Shown here: piece after piece, positions 42,094 to 51,577 of the stretch
How positions within the stretch are numbered: the first letter of the stretch is position 1
How the letters are laid out: every line of letters begins with the position of its first letter
Assembly (NCBI GenBank): GCA_002937855.1
Contig: PTKS01000001.1
Location: 33,948 to 97,947, forward strand
Length of the DNA: 64,000 bases
From: Alphaproteobacteria bacterium MarineAlpha5_Bin12
GTDB taxonomy: Bacteria; Pseudomonadota; Alphaproteobacteria; HIMB59; GCA-002718135
Reading direction: 5' to 3'
Position numbers and translations under genes: made by a program
The notes under the pieces: generated by a model
The model's input: only the letters and a program-made list of their open reading frames with translations
Told to the model about the DNA's origin: nothing
Databases searched by the model: none

Positions 42094-43566
42094 ATGGAAA
42101 AATATAAGCTTTATATAAATGGAGAGTGGAAAGAATCTTCTACTGGAAAATATTTTAAATCTATAGACCCATCAACTGAACTTGAATGGGCTCAATTTTC
42201 TGAAGCAAATGCAGATGATGTAGATTATGCAGTTAAATCTGCACATACAGCATTCAAGGGGGAATGGTCAAAATTATTAGCAAACCAAAGAGGATCTTTT
42301 TTAAGAAAAATAGGTGATACGCTAAAAGAAAATGCTGAACATTTAGGGGCGATCGAAACTAGAGACACTGGAAAAATGTATAAAGAAACAAAGTTCCAAG
42401 CAAGCTATATTGCTGAATTTTACTATTACTATGCGGGATTGGCAGATAAGATAGAGGGATCTACACTCCCGATTGATAAATCAGATATGCAGGTATTTAC
42501 AACTAGAGAACCTATTGGGGTTGTTGCAGCAATTATTCCATGGAATTCACAAATGTTTTTAACTGCAGTAAAACTAGCCCCTGCACTTGCTATGGGAAAT
42601 ACAATTGTAATTAAGGCTTCTGAGATTGCTCCAGCACCACTTTTTGAATTTGCTAAATTAATAGATAAAATTGGATTACCAAAAGGAGTAATAAACATAA
42701 TCACTGGGCACGGAAACGAATGTGGAAAAATATTAACCTCTCATCCTCTCGTAGAGCGTATTGCTTTTACAGGTGGGGTAAATACTGCAAGACATATTGT
42801 ACGTAATTCAGCTGAAAACCTCTCTCATGTCACACTGGAGCTTGGAGGTAAAAGTCCAGTAACAATTTTTAAAGATGCAAATATAGAAAATGCAATAAAT
42901 GGTGTCACCGCTAGTATTTTTGGAGCTAGTGGTCAAAGTTGCATAGCTGGTTCAAGATTGTATTTAGAAGATGAAATTTATAATGAGTTTTTAGAACAAT
43001 TAATATCAAAAACTAAAAGTATACTAATAGGAGATCCTATGAAAGATGAGACTCAAATGGGACCTCTCTGTACATTTGCTCAATTAACAAATATTGAAGA
43101 AAGTATAAAAAAAACTATTAACCAAGGCGGTAAACTTATATTCGGTGGTGAAAGATATAAAGAGATCAAACAAGGATGGTATTTTCAACCAACAATAATC
43201 GCTTGTGAAAACCATAATTTACCAGCTGCAGAAAATGAACTTTTTGGACCTGTATTATCTGTTATGAAATTTTCAGGTGAAGATGAGGCAATAAAATTAA
43301 TGAATGATAATACTTTTGGACTTGCTGCAGGCATTTTCAGTGAAAACAGTGGAACAACTCTTAGGGTTTCTAAAGCAGTAAGAGCTGGGATCGTTTTTGT
43401 TAACACTTACAGATTAATTTCACCTGTAGCGCCTTTTGGGGGATTTAAGAATAGCGGATTTGGTCGTGAATCGGGTCTAGAAACTGTCAAAGATTATTCT
43501 AGAATTAAAACTACTTGGATTAATACATCAAAAAAAATAATGAGTGATCCATTTATTATCAAATAA
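42094..43566 (+). CDS. Aldehyde dehydrogenase family protein
   Basis: 490 aa NAD(P)-dependent aldehyde dehydrogenase: AAIIPWNSQMFLTAVKLAPA with Asn151, Glu249 in TLELGGKSPVTIF and catalytic Cys283 in GASGQSCIAGSRLY, then the C-terminal FGGFKNSGFGRESG. The nearest named classes (betaine-aldehyde, lactaldehyde, 4-aminobutyraldehyde dehydrogenases) share these motifs, so substrate cannot be assigned. Beside a DMGDH-like enzyme, oxidation of an aldehyde from methylated or amine compounds is possible. It is convergent with the DmdA-like gene through a hairpin. Confidence 0.93.
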   Translation: MEKYKLYINGEWKESSTGKYFKSIDPSTELEWAQFSEANADDVDYAVKSAHTAFKGEWSKLLANQRGSFLRKIGDTLKENAEHLGAIETRDTGKMYKETKFQASYIAEFYYYYAGLADKIEGSTLPIDKSDMQVFTTREPIGVVAAIIPWNSQMFLTAVKLAPALAMGNTIVIKASEIAPAPLFEFAKLIDKIGLPKGVINIITGHGNECGKILTSHPLVERIAFTGGVNTARHIVRNSAENLSHVTLELGGKSPVTIFKDANIENAINGVTASIFGASGQSCIAGSRLYLEDEIYNEFLEQLISKTKSILIGDPMKDETQMGPLCTFAQLTNIEESIKKTINQGGKLIFGGERYKEIKQGWYFQPTIIACENHNLPAAENELFGPVLSVMKFSGEDEAIKLMNDNTFGLAAGIFSENSGTTLRVSKAVRAGIVFVNTYRLISPVAPFGGFKNSGFGRESGLETVKDYSRIKTTWINTSKKIMSDPFIIK

Positions 43567-43595
43567 TTTCCCCTATTTCATTAATAGAGGAAATT
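43565..43595. terminator. Bidirectional hairpin between convergent genes
   Basis: AATTTCC-c-CTATT, loop TCATT, AATAG-a-GGAAATT: 12 paired positions with a single C/A mismatch, starting in the stop codon of the aldehyde dehydrogenase and 15 nt past the DmdA-like stop. It suits a shared terminator for both transcripts. T-runs are moderate (AAATCATTTC on plus). Confidence 0.6.
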
Positions 43596-43609
43596 AAATC
43601 ATTTCATTT

Positions 43610-44809
43610 TTAAGCTTTACCTATAGGAATTTGTTTTTTTGGATCCCAAAAAGGTAAGTCAACAACCACCGACTCTAGGTTTCCATATGGTGAATTAATA
43701 AACATTTTACTTCCTTTATCTGAGTATTCTATTGGAATAAAAGCATAGGCTATATTTTTCTTAAGTCTTGGAGAAAAACATTTTGAAGTAACATAACCTA
43801 TTTCTTTGCCATCACCGTTGTTAACAGGCCAATGATCAGGAACAAAATACCCAGGTGTATATTCAGGAGGTACAATCATGGTAATCGGATCTCCTAAAAT
43901 TTCAATTCCAACTAATTTTCTCTTTATCCCCTCTGATTTTATTTTTTTTAAAGCTTCTTTACCACAGAAATCCGCTTCCATATCTAAATCAACAAGTCTG
44001 TCCATACCTATTTCATAAGGATTATCAGTCACTCGCATATCTTGAAAATATGAAAAAATTCCTGCTTCTACACGTCTAATTTGCGATGGTCCCGTAGGGG
44101 CAATTTTATATTTTTCTCCAGCAGCCATTATTTTTTCATAAAGGTCAGCTCCTTTACTTCCATCTCTTAAATAAACTTCATATCCTATTTCTCCACTCCA
44201 TCCTGTTCTTGAAATGACAACAGGGATTCCATCTATTTCTGTTTCTTTACACCAATAATATCGGATGTCATTAATCCAAGAACCAAATAAATCAACCATA
44301 AGATCTTTTGATTTAGGGCCTTGAACTTGCAGTGGAGATACATCGGGCTCAACAAGTTTTACATCATACTTTCCTTTTCCTGCAACACCCATTGCCCATA
44401 GCAATAAATCACTATCAGAAATTGAATACCACCAATGATTTTCTGCCAATCTTAATAAAATTGGATCACTCAAAATACCTCCATCATAGTTTGTATTTAA
44501 AACATATTTGCATTGAGTAACTTCGCAATCAGATAAATTTCTTGGAGTAAGCATTTGAGTGAATTTTGTTGCATCAGGACCTGTAATTTCTACTTGCCTC
44601 TCAACTGCAACATCCCATAATGTTACATCATTTACTAAACTCCAATAATCATCCTCTGGAGTATTATAATATACTGGAAAATACATATGATTATAAGTGG
44701 TGTATTCCTTACACCCCCATTTAAGTGTAGACTCAAAATACGGAGATTTTCTTACCCTTGTTCCAAAACCTAAATATGGTTTCGGTGGGTTATTAGTTCG
44801 TGTAGCCAT
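43610..44809 (-). CDS. DmdA-like aminomethyltransferase (GcvT family)
   Basis: 399-aa tetrahydrofolate-dependent methyltransferase-fold protein. The blocks GTRVRKSPYFESTLKWG, YNHMYFPVYYNTPEDDYW, VERQVEITGPDATKFTQMLT, PRNLSDC and VSPLQVQGPKS closely follow the DMSP demethylase DmdA of Pelagibacter as I remember it, far more than GcvT proper. It is either DmdA (DMSP to methylmercaptopropionate, methyl to THF) or one of its close aminomethyltransferase paralogues; a stretch near residue 310 (DPITMIVPPEYTPGYFVPDH) differs from DmdA. GAGGAA lies before ATG 44809. The DMGDH-like gene lies 99 nt upstream. Confidence 0.8.
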   Translation of the reverse strand: MATRTNNPPKPYLGFGTRVRKSPYFESTLKWGCKEYTTYNHMYFPVYYNTPEDDYWSLVNDVTLWDVAVERQVEITGPDATKFTQMLTPRNLSDCEVTQCKYVLNTNYDGGILSDPILLRLAENHWWYSISDSDLLLWAMGVAGKGKYDVKLVEPDVSPLQVQGPKSKDLMVDLFGSWINDIRYYWCKETEIDGIPVVISRTGWSGEIGYEVYLRDGSKGADLYEKIMAAGEKYKIAPTGPSQIRRVEAGIFSYFQDMRVTDNPYEIGMDRLVDLDMEADFCGKEALKKIKSEGIKRKLVGIEILGDPITMIVPPEYTPGYFVPDHWPVNNGDGKEIGYVTSKCFSPRLKKNIAYAFIPIEYSDKGSKMFINSPYGNLESVVVDLPFWDPKKQIPIGKA

Positions 44810-44908
44810 TTGTGTTCCTCAAAATTTTTTATTCATATAGTATCATTTTTCAAATGATGTCTATAAAATAAATATAAGATTTAATATAGATTTGTGGAGA
44901 ATTTAAAA

Positions 44909-47329
44909 TTAAGATTTTAATCTTAAGTTTTGCTCGTCATAAGGTATTTTATCAAGGACAAGGGCTTTCCTTCTTTTTCCAAGAATTTCAACCTCTAATT
45001 CAATGTTTGTTTCTGATTTATCTGAATCCACATATCCAAAAGCTAAACTTTTATTTATCCTATGACCAAAACCGCCAGATGTTACTACTCCCACGATTTT
45101 TCCATTGTGATAAATAGGTTCATTCCCTATAGCATCAGCGGAATCAGCATCTATTTCTAAATGCACTATTTTAATTGCTACACCATTTTTTAATTTTTCT
45201 TTAATTGAACTAGAGCCTATAAAATCATCTTTTTTAGAGAGATTATAAAAACGATCCATACCAGACTCAACTAGTGAAATTTCACCAGTTAATTCACTAC
45301 CCCAACCTTTATAAGCTTTTTCAATTCTTAATGAATTAACAGCATAAGTACCAAAATTAGTTATTTCATATTTTTTTCCTGCAGAATATAAAATATCGTA
45401 TAATTTTTCCATTTTGTTCATGGGATGATGAAACTCCCACCCTAACTCTCCAATGTAATTGATTCTAAGAGCCCTAATAGGAATTTCATTAATGTTAAAT
45501 TCTCTTGCTTGTAACCATGGAAAGTTTTTGTTACTAACATCAAAATCAGTAATTGAAGAAAGTACATTTCTAGATTCTGGTCCAACTAAAACTAATACAC
45601 CGTAGTTATTTGATATATTGCTTATTTTTACCGATTCATTTCTATTTTTTTGAAAGCAAAACCAATCCAAATCTCTCAATTCTGAAGCTGTCGATGATAA
45701 TATATAGAATGCACCATCTTTCAATCTGGTTACAGTTATTTCACTTTGTATCCTTCCCTTGTTATTTAACATGTGAGTTAAAATAATTTTTCCTTCTGTT
45801 TTAGGAATCGAATTTGCACATAATCTATTTAAATAACTCTCACTGTCTGGTCCGGATATCTCATATTTTGCAAATGTACTTAAATCCAAAACACCAACAT
45901 TATTTTTAATTTTTTCACATTCTAATTTAACAGTTTCAAATGAATTTGTTCTCCTATAGCTAAATTTTTCATTATCGCCATTTTTTGAAAACCATGTAGG
46001 TTTTTCCCACCCATATGAATCAATGTACTTAGCTCCTAATTCTTTTAATTTATCATATATAGGTGTCTTTTTTATTTCTCTTGCTATCTTAATTTCCTCT
46101 CCAGGGAATGGAGTAACATACTGTCGTTGATATTCATCAACTGATCTTTTCCAAGCATAATCTTTGTTGGCCCAACCTAAATACCTCCTACAATCAAATT
46201 CTAACATATTAATATCTGCATCTCCATGAACCATCCATTGTGCCATATATTTTCCAGCCCCACCACCTTGAGCAATTCCAAAACTTGTTCCACAAAACAT
46301 CCAAAAATTTTTTACTCCTGGCGCAGGACCAGCTAAAAAATTTCCATCTGGAACATGGGTAATTGGCCCGCATATTGTCCTTTTTATACCTACTTCTTCA
46401 AATAAAGGTATTCTACCCATACCTTTAACTAAATTATCCTCTATTCTATCTAACTCAGGTTCTAACAATTCCATATCAAATCGCCAATCCATGCCCTCAA
46501 GTGCCCATGCCTTAGCATTTTTTTCATAAACTCCAACAATTAGTCCTTTTGCCTCTTGTCTTAAATAACAATTTGAATACGGATCTCGTACTACAGGTAA
46601 TTCATAATCTAGCTTTTCTATTTTAGGGTGATTTTCAGTTACTAGATAATGATGAATCATATTAATACTAGGAATATTATTTAATCCTACCATATTACCA
46701 ACTTCGACTCCAAAAGATCCAGCGGCATTTACAACATGTTCACAAACAATCTTTCCCTGTTCAGTAATGATTTCCCATTCTCCACTGGTCAAATTATTAA
46801 TTTTTTTAACCCTGTTATGACGATAGATTTCTGCACCACCATTTCTTGCGCCCTTTGCCATAGCATTTGTCGTGCTTGTGGGATCTGTATATCCATCTTC
46901 TGGCGTATAAAGACCGCATATAACATCTTCTATTTTTAGAAATGGATGTATAGACAAAATTTTTTCTTTGCTTATAAATTCTGCTGGGCTGCCTACATTA
47001 TCTAAGATTCCTTTTACATAGTAAAACCAATCAACATCATCTTGTTTCAAAGCTAATCTTATACTTCCACATCCATGCCAACCTGTGGACTGGCCAGTTT
47101 CACTTTCAAGTTCTTGATATAATTTATTTGAATAGTTATGAATCTTTGCTGCATTAAAACTTCCAACAAAGTGTGGACATTGTCCTGCCGCATGCCATGT
47201 TGATCCTGAAGTGAGCTCTCCTTTTTCAATTAAAACTATATCTTTCCAACCCTCTTTAACCAAGTGATAAAGAAGGCTAACACCCATTATACCACCACCT
47301 ACGATAACTACTTTTGCGTGTGACTTCAT
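44909..47329 (-). CDS. FAD-dependent dimethylglycine/sarcosine dehydrogenase-like protein
   Basis: 806 aa with two parts. Residues 1-400: FAD-binding DAO domain with GGGIMGVSLLYHL (11-23) and ELTSGSTWHAAGQ, where His46 matches the histidine that carries covalent FAD in DMGDH. Residues about 420-800: GcvT-like folate-binding domain (GVLDLSTFAKYEISGPDSES; then RALRINYIGELGWEFHHPMN). Known relatives demethylate dimethylglycine or sarcosine, passing one carbon to THF. It follows EamA by 12 nt and would co-operate with the DmdA-like protein downstream. Confidence 0.92.
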   Translation of the reverse strand: MKSHAKVVIVGGGIMGVSLLYHLVKEGWKDIVLIEKGELTSGSTWHAAGQCPHFVGSFNAAKIHNYSNKLYQELESETGQSTGWHGCGSIRLALKQDDVDWFYYVKGILDNVGSPAEFISKEKILSIHPFLKIEDVICGLYTPEDGYTDPTSTTNAMAKGARNGGAEIYRHNRVKKINNLTSGEWEIITEQGKIVCEHVVNAAGSFGVEVGNMVGLNNIPSINMIHHYLVTENHPKIEKLDYELPVVRDPYSNCYLRQEAKGLIVGVYEKNAKAWALEGMDWRFDMELLEPELDRIEDNLVKGMGRIPLFEEVGIKRTICGPITHVPDGNFLAGPAPGVKNFWMFCGTSFGIAQGGGAGKYMAQWMVHGDADINMLEFDCRRYLGWANKDYAWKRSVDEYQRQYVTPFPGEEIKIAREIKKTPIYDKLKELGAKYIDSYGWEKPTWFSKNGDNEKFSYRRTNSFETVKLECEKIKNNVGVLDLSTFAKYEISGPDSESYLNRLCANSIPKTEGKIILTHMLNNKGRIQSEITVTRLKDGAFYILSSTASELRDLDWFCFQKNRNESVKISNISNNYGVLVLVGPESRNVLSSITDFDVSNKNFPWLQAREFNINEIPIRALRINYIGELGWEFHHPMNKMEKLYDILYSAGKKYEITNFGTYAVNSLRIEKAYKGWGSELTGEISLVESGMDRFYNLSKKDDFIGSSSIKEKLKNGVAIKIVHLEIDADSADAIGNEPIYHNGKIVGVVTSGGFGHRINKSLAFGYVDSDKSETNIELEVEILGKRRKALVLDKIPYDEQNLRLKS

Positions 47330-47341
47330 GAAATAATAATT

Positions 47342-48208
47342 TTATTTTTCATATTTTAAATTTCTAGTTTGAAACAAAATATAGATACCACTTCCAATAA
47401 TAATCACAATACCAATCCATGTAAATTTATCTGGGATATCTTTGAAAAAATAATAACCTATAATAATATTTGTAATAATTTCCCAATAACTAAAGGGAGC
47501 TAAAATTGATGCTTTAACATAACGAAAAGACAATATTATTAAAAAATGACCTATACTTGCAACTAACCCCATTGACAGCATTAAGAACCATTCATAAATT
47601 GATGGACTAACCCAGACAAAAGGCATCATTAGACTCATAGAGATAAGTCCAACTAATCCTGTGAATGACAAAGTCTTTAAGGGTGTATCAACATTTGAAA
47701 GTTTTTTTGTTGAAACCATATAAAGAGCATAAAAGAGACCTGTGCCTATTGAAGCTAGAAAGGCAAAATTAAATTCTTGAAATCCGGGTTTAACAATAAA
47801 TAAAACTCCTATAAGACCTGCGACTACAGAAAACACACTAGTGAAATTAATTTTATCATTGAGAAAAAAATGTGACAATAATGTCATAAAAGCAGGGTAA
47901 AAAAAAGCAAGTGCTAAAGCATTAGCTAGAGGTATTATTGAAATAGCATAAAAAAAAGTTAAAGTTGCTCCAACTAAAAAAGAACCTCTAAAAATTTGCA
48001 ATAGATGATTATCAGATTTAAATGAATTTCTTTTATAAATACCTATTATAATTGGTAAAACTAACACACAGGTAAAAAAATATCTTGCCCACACTATTTG
48101 GAGAACAGGGATACCTATTTGACTCAGATACTTTGCTATTCCATCCATTATAGGGATAATTGTCCAAGCAAAAATGAATAAAAATATTCCTCTATAAATA
48201 TTTTTCAT
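47342..48208 (-). CDS. EamA/DMT-superfamily transporter
   Basis: 288-aa inner-membrane protein of ten predicted helices in two EamA repeats; the first begins FLFIFAWTIIPIMDGIAKYL, the second near residue 150 (GTGLFYALYMVSTKKLSNVD). Members export amino acids or metabolites; substrate unknown. ATG 48208 is 9 nt after the small TM protein stop, and the DMGDH-like gene starts 12 nt after its stop, so it belongs to that transcript. Confidence 0.9.
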   Translation of the reverse strand: MKNIYRGIFLFIFAWTIIPIMDGIAKYLSQIGIPVLQIVWARYFFTCVLVLPIIIGIYKRNSFKSDNHLLQIFRGSFLVGATLTFFYAISIIPLANALALAFFYPAFMTLLSHFFLNDKINFTSVFSVVAGLIGVLFIVKPGFQEFNFAFLASIGTGLFYALYMVSTKKLSNVDTPLKTLSFTGLVGLISMSLMMPFVWVSPSIYEWFLMLSMGLVASIGHFLIILSFRYVKASILAPFSYWEIITNIIIGYYFFKDIPDKFTWIGIVIIIGSGIYILFQTRNLKYEK

Positions 48209-48217
48209 AAATTTTTT

Positions 48218-48382
48218 TTAAAAAAAATTAAAAAATTTGATTATTTCATAAAATGCAAAAATAATTATAATTATAATTGCAATTATAAGACCATATTTTG
48301 CTGGAGGAAAACTTACATTGATCATCCTATATGGCCTGTTTTCTTTTTGCTTTTGTTGTAATTTATTTTCTTTTTTTTTCAT
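48218..48382 (-). CDS. Single-helix small membrane protein
   Basis: 54 aa from ATG 48382: charged N-terminus (KKKENKLQQKQKENRPYRMI), short linker and a C-terminal membrane helix (YGLIIAIIIIIIFAFYEIIK). The frame opens at 48403 but that start would lie inside the terminator stem. It is the first gene after the Amt-side terminator and is followed closely by EamA. Function unknown; a role as transporter accessory is only a guess. Confidence 0.55.
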   Translation of the reverse strand: MKKKENKLQQKQKENRPYRMINVSFPPAKYGLIIAIIIIIIFAFYEIIKFFNFF

Positions 48383-48393
48383 AAGACAAATTA

Positions 48394-48426
48394 AAAAGGG
48401 CACTATACAATCTTTAGTGCCCTTTT
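48394..48426 (-). terminator. Intrinsic terminator after the amt operon
   Basis: AAAAGGGCACTA (48394-48405) and TAGTGCCCTTTT (48415-48426) give a perfect 12-bp stem with a 9-nt loop. On the minus strand it follows the stop of the 71-aa protein by 22 nt and is followed by TTTTTAATTT, a clear intrinsic terminator. It separates amt and its partner from the EamA-DMGDH unit. Confidence 0.9.
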
Positions 48427-48448
48427 ACTAATAGCCTCTTATATTATA

Positions 48449-48664
48449 TTACCAATCGGCTATATTTTTTTTATACTCATTTGGTCCTTTTCCTTTTGAA
48501 ACCAATTCATCATGTTCTTCAGTTTCACTAGCAGATGTTCGGACATGCCATACAATCCAAATAACCACTGCTATTAATAACCAAAGCCACTCTGTTCCTA
48601 CAAAAGGATATATTTCAGTCTGCCCTGATGTGAGGGTTTCTGTCCAATCTGTAACTGTTGCCAT
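48449..48664 (-). CDS. Amt-associated small membrane protein
   Basis: 71 aa: N-terminal MATVTDWTETLTSGQTEIYP, one helix (WLWLLIAVVIWIVWHV), then an acidic/basic C-tail (SASETEEHDELVSKGKGPNE; YKKNIADW). AAGGAGGATATTAAAT precedes ATG 48664, a very strong ribosome binding site, so it is well expressed. It starts 14 nt after the amt stop and ends before a strong terminator, meaning an amt-only operon. It probably interacts with the transporter; no family name can be given. Confidence 0.75.
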   Translation of the reverse strand: MATVTDWTETLTSGQTEIYPFVGTEWLWLLIAVVIWIVWHVRTSASETEEHDELVSKGKGPNEYKKNIADW

Positions 48665-48678
48665 ATTTAATATCCTCC

Positions 48679-50058
48679 TTATCTTTCATCAGCAGTAACG
48701 GCATTTTCATCTGCCTTTGTTGCCTCAATTAAGTTAAAATCAGTTCCAGCTAATTCTACTTCGCGTGGTATCCTAAGTTTATTTGCAGAATGAAGAATTT
48801 TTGCAATTATCCAGCCTGGAAGAAATCCTAGTAATCCAAACATAATTATTGCTCCTATAATCATTCCTATAGGATTAATAGCTGCGTAAGCATCACCATA
48901 GCCTGATGATGGATATCCCCATAATACAAATCCACATATTACCAATCCAACAACGCCTGCATACCCATGAACTGCAACTGCACCAACTGCATCATCAATT
49001 TTAAACCTTCGTTCAACCCAATAATGCAATTTATACATAATATACACCCCAACCATTGCTATGAGCATAGCTTGTAGTGGATGATATAAATCATTACCGG
49101 CAGAAGCAGTTATAATTCCAGCAAGACCACTTGAATAAGTCCAGAAAGGATCTCCCTTTGAAACCCAATAACCGGCAAGTAGTCCTCCAGCAAGTGACAT
49201 CAAGAAGTTATATGTAATTCCGCTTAAAGTTGTTGGAGTTGCATAAATATTTGTAGCAGTAAAATAAGTTACTCCTTCCATACCATATTCAGGACCTAAA
49301 TCTATAATTGGAATATTGCAAGCTGCGTAAAATCCCCAGAAGCCTGTATAAATTAAAAACAGTCCAAGAGTAACCAGCCAAGGATTTCTTGGTCCAATAT
49401 TTCTTGGTGTTCCATCAGATGCAAATTTTCCAATTCTTGGTCCAAGTACAACTAATACTCCTAAAGCGAAACCTCCACAAACTGCATGAATCACTCCTGA
49501 TGCATATGCATCGTGATAACCTAGAACTTTTACCATCCAACCATCAAAGTGCCAGCCCCAAGATGCATCAATAGTCCAGAATACTGAACCAATTGCAATT
49601 GCTAAGATTCCAAAAGCTGAAATTCTTATTCTTTCAATGACTGCACCAGAAACTATAGAAGCTGCCGTCCAAGAAAATAATAAAAATGCTGCCCAGAAGA
49701 CTCCACTTATATGATCACCTAAGTTAACAGCCATTAGAGGATTTAAGGCATTGGCAAAGTCGTTAGCTCCAAATCCACCACCTAGCTGCAATCCAGTACT
49801 TCCATCCATAATTGATGTTCCAATATAAGGACCATTTATAAAAGCCCAATATATCCACCAACCAAAGAAAAACCAAGTTATTGTCACCAAAGGTATCAGC
49901 ATAGTGTTTTTCATTAGAGTATGAAGATGATTTTTGTATCTCGATACTCCTACCTCATACATACAAAATCCAACGTGGATTAAAAACATTAAAACCACAG
50001 TGATCCAATAATAGAATTCTGTAAATATAGTGCTAAGAGCACTTAATTCATTATCCAT
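48679..50058 (-). CDS. amt: Ammonium (or methylammonium) transporter, Amt family
   Basis: 459 aa, about eleven helices. The twin pore histidines are His191 (YHDAYASGVIHAVCGG, with Asp183 eight residues before as in AmtB) and His364 (DDAVGAVAVHGYAG). The sequence is otherwise a divergent Amt clade: no DxGGxxVH-type sequence and an unusual N-terminus (LSALSTIFTEFYYWI). Since GlnB/GlnK contact residues cannot be judged, and no glnK is adjacent, regulation may differ. AAGGGGGTAAA is the ribosome binding site for ATG 50058. Divergent to the GlnT/GmaS-type gene, so ammonium or methylamine capture and assimilation are paired. Confidence 0.88.
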   Translation of the reverse strand: MDNELSALSTIFTEFYYWITVVLMFLIHVGFCMYEVGVSRYKNHLHTLMKNTMLIPLVTITWFFFGWWIYWAFINGPYIGTSIMDGSTGLQLGGGFGANDFANALNPLMAVNLGDHISGVFWAAFLLFSWTAASIVSGAVIERIRISAFGILAIAIGSVFWTIDASWGWHFDGWMVKVLGYHDAYASGVIHAVCGGFALGVLVVLGPRIGKFASDGTPRNIGPRNPWLVTLGLFLIYTGFWGFYAACNIPIIDLGPEYGMEGVTYFTATNIYATPTTLSGITYNFLMSLAGGLLAGYWVSKGDPFWTYSSGLAGIITASAGNDLYHPLQAMLIAMVGVYIMYKLHYWVERRFKIDDAVGAVAVHGYAGVVGLVICGFVLWGYPSSGYGDAYAAINPIGMIIGAIIMFGLLGFLPGWIIAKILHSANKLRIPREVELAGTDFNLIEATKADENAVTADER

Positions 50059-50254
50059 TTTACCCCCTTATATTAAAATAGATTTAAAATTTAATTAAGA
50101 TCTTAATCATAAATTTAATTGATTCAAAAGAGAATATTATAAAACATTGTAATGAATACAATCAGTTAGAGAAATTATTGTTTTGTTGTGGATTAAATGT
50201 TTGTTATATAAGCAATAAAATCATAATAACTTTCTGATTTAATAAAATAATATT

Positions 50255-51577
50255 ATGGATTTATTCTCAATAGCAAAAAAGAAAAAAATAAAATATTTTT
50301 TAATAAGCTTTGTTGATTTTTTTGGAGTACTTAGATCCAAGCTAGTTCCAGCTCAAGCAATTAAAGAAATGCAAAAAGAAGGTGCTGGCTTTGGTGGTTT
50401 TGCTGCTTATTTAGATATGCCTCCATCTGACCCTGATGTTATGGCGATTCCCGATCCAAAAAGCTTAATTCAGCTTCCATGGAAACCAGAAGTTGGATGG
50501 TTAGCCTCTGATTTATGGTTAAGAGGGCAGCCTGTTAATGCTTCACCAAGAATTATGTTAAAAAATCAAATTAGAGAATTGAAGAAAAAAAAGATGTTTA
50601 TGCAAAGTGGCGTAGAATGTGAGTATTTTTTAATTAACAAAGAGGGCACGCAGATAGCAGATACAAATGATACTTCTTCTAAGCCTTGTTATGATCAGTC
50701 TGCTCTAATGAGACAATACGATATTATAAAAGAAATATGTGACTATATGATGATATTAGGATGGGGACCTTATCAAAATGATCATGAAGATGCCAATGGT
50801 CAATTTGAAATGAATTGGAATTTTTCTGACTGCTTAACAACCGCTGATAGACATACTTTTTTTAAATTTATGGTAAGAACCATTGCGGAAAAACACGGGG
50901 TAAGAGCGACTTTTATGCCAAAACCATTTATTAATAAAACTGGCAACGGATGTCATGCCCATATATCTCTTTGGAGTCTTAAGAAAAAAAATTTATTTTC
51001 AAATAAAAAAGATAGCTTAGGACTATCAAGTATTGGCTATAATTTTATGGGAGGAATAATAAATTCAGCAGAAGCTCTAACAGCATGGTTTAATCCAACA
51101 ATAAATAGTTATAAAAGAATTAATGCTCCAACTACTCATTCAGGAGCTACTTGGTCACCAAATACAATAAGTTATTCTGATAATAATAGGACACATATGA
51201 TTAGAATTCCTGGAGAAGGAAGATTTGAATTGAGACTAATGGACGGAGCAGTTAATCCCTACCTATTGCAAGCAGGAATAATTGCTGCAGGATTAGACGG
51301 AATCAATAAAAAAAGGAATCCTGGGTCGCCAGTTTTTTTAAATATGTATGAAGAAAGTCATAAAGTTAAAGACTTAAAAAAACTGCCACTTTCAATAAAT
51401 GAATCTTTGGATCAATTAGAAAAAAATATAGTTCTTAATAAATCATTTGGTAAAGAAGTAATAAAATCTTACATTACTCTAAAAAACAGGGAGCTGAAAA
51501 ATTATAAAGATCAAGAAGGCTCAATTAAAAATGATTTAATAACAGAATGGGAGAAGATTAATACCCTTGATTGTTAA
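50255..51577 (+). CDS. Glutamine synthetase family, GlnT / gamma-glutamylmethylamide synthetase type
   Basis: 440 aa. Beta-grasp N-terminal domain (YFLISFVDFFGVLRSKLVPA) and catalytic domain with SGVECEYFLI, YQNDHEDANGQFEMNW, GNGCHAHISLW and IRIPGEGRFELRLMDGAVNP, the metal- and ATP-binding blocks of the GlnT branch. This branch holds both GSIII-type glutamine synthetase (GlnT) and GMA synthetase (GmaS), which ligates methylamine to glutamate. The two cannot be separated here, but Amt and the DMGDH-like gene nearby favour a role with methylamine or free ammonium. ATG 50255 has no strong ribosome binding site. Confidence 0.88.
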   Translation: MDLFSIAKKKKIKYFLISFVDFFGVLRSKLVPAQAIKEMQKEGAGFGGFAAYLDMPPSDPDVMAIPDPKSLIQLPWKPEVGWLASDLWLRGQPVNASPRIMLKNQIRELKKKKMFMQSGVECEYFLINKEGTQIADTNDTSSKPCYDQSALMRQYDIIKEICDYMMILGWGPYQNDHEDANGQFEMNWNFSDCLTTADRHTFFKFMVRTIAEKHGVRATFMPKPFINKTGNGCHAHISLWSLKKKNLFSNKKDSLGLSSIGYNFMGGIINSAEALTAWFNPTINSYKRINAPTTHSGATWSPNTISYSDNNRTHMIRIPGEGRFELRLMDGAVNPYLLQAGIIAAGLDGINKKRNPGSPVFLNMYEESHKVKDLKKLPLSINESLDQLEKNIVLNKSFGKEVIKSYITLKNRELKNYKDQEGSIKNDLITEWEKINTLDC

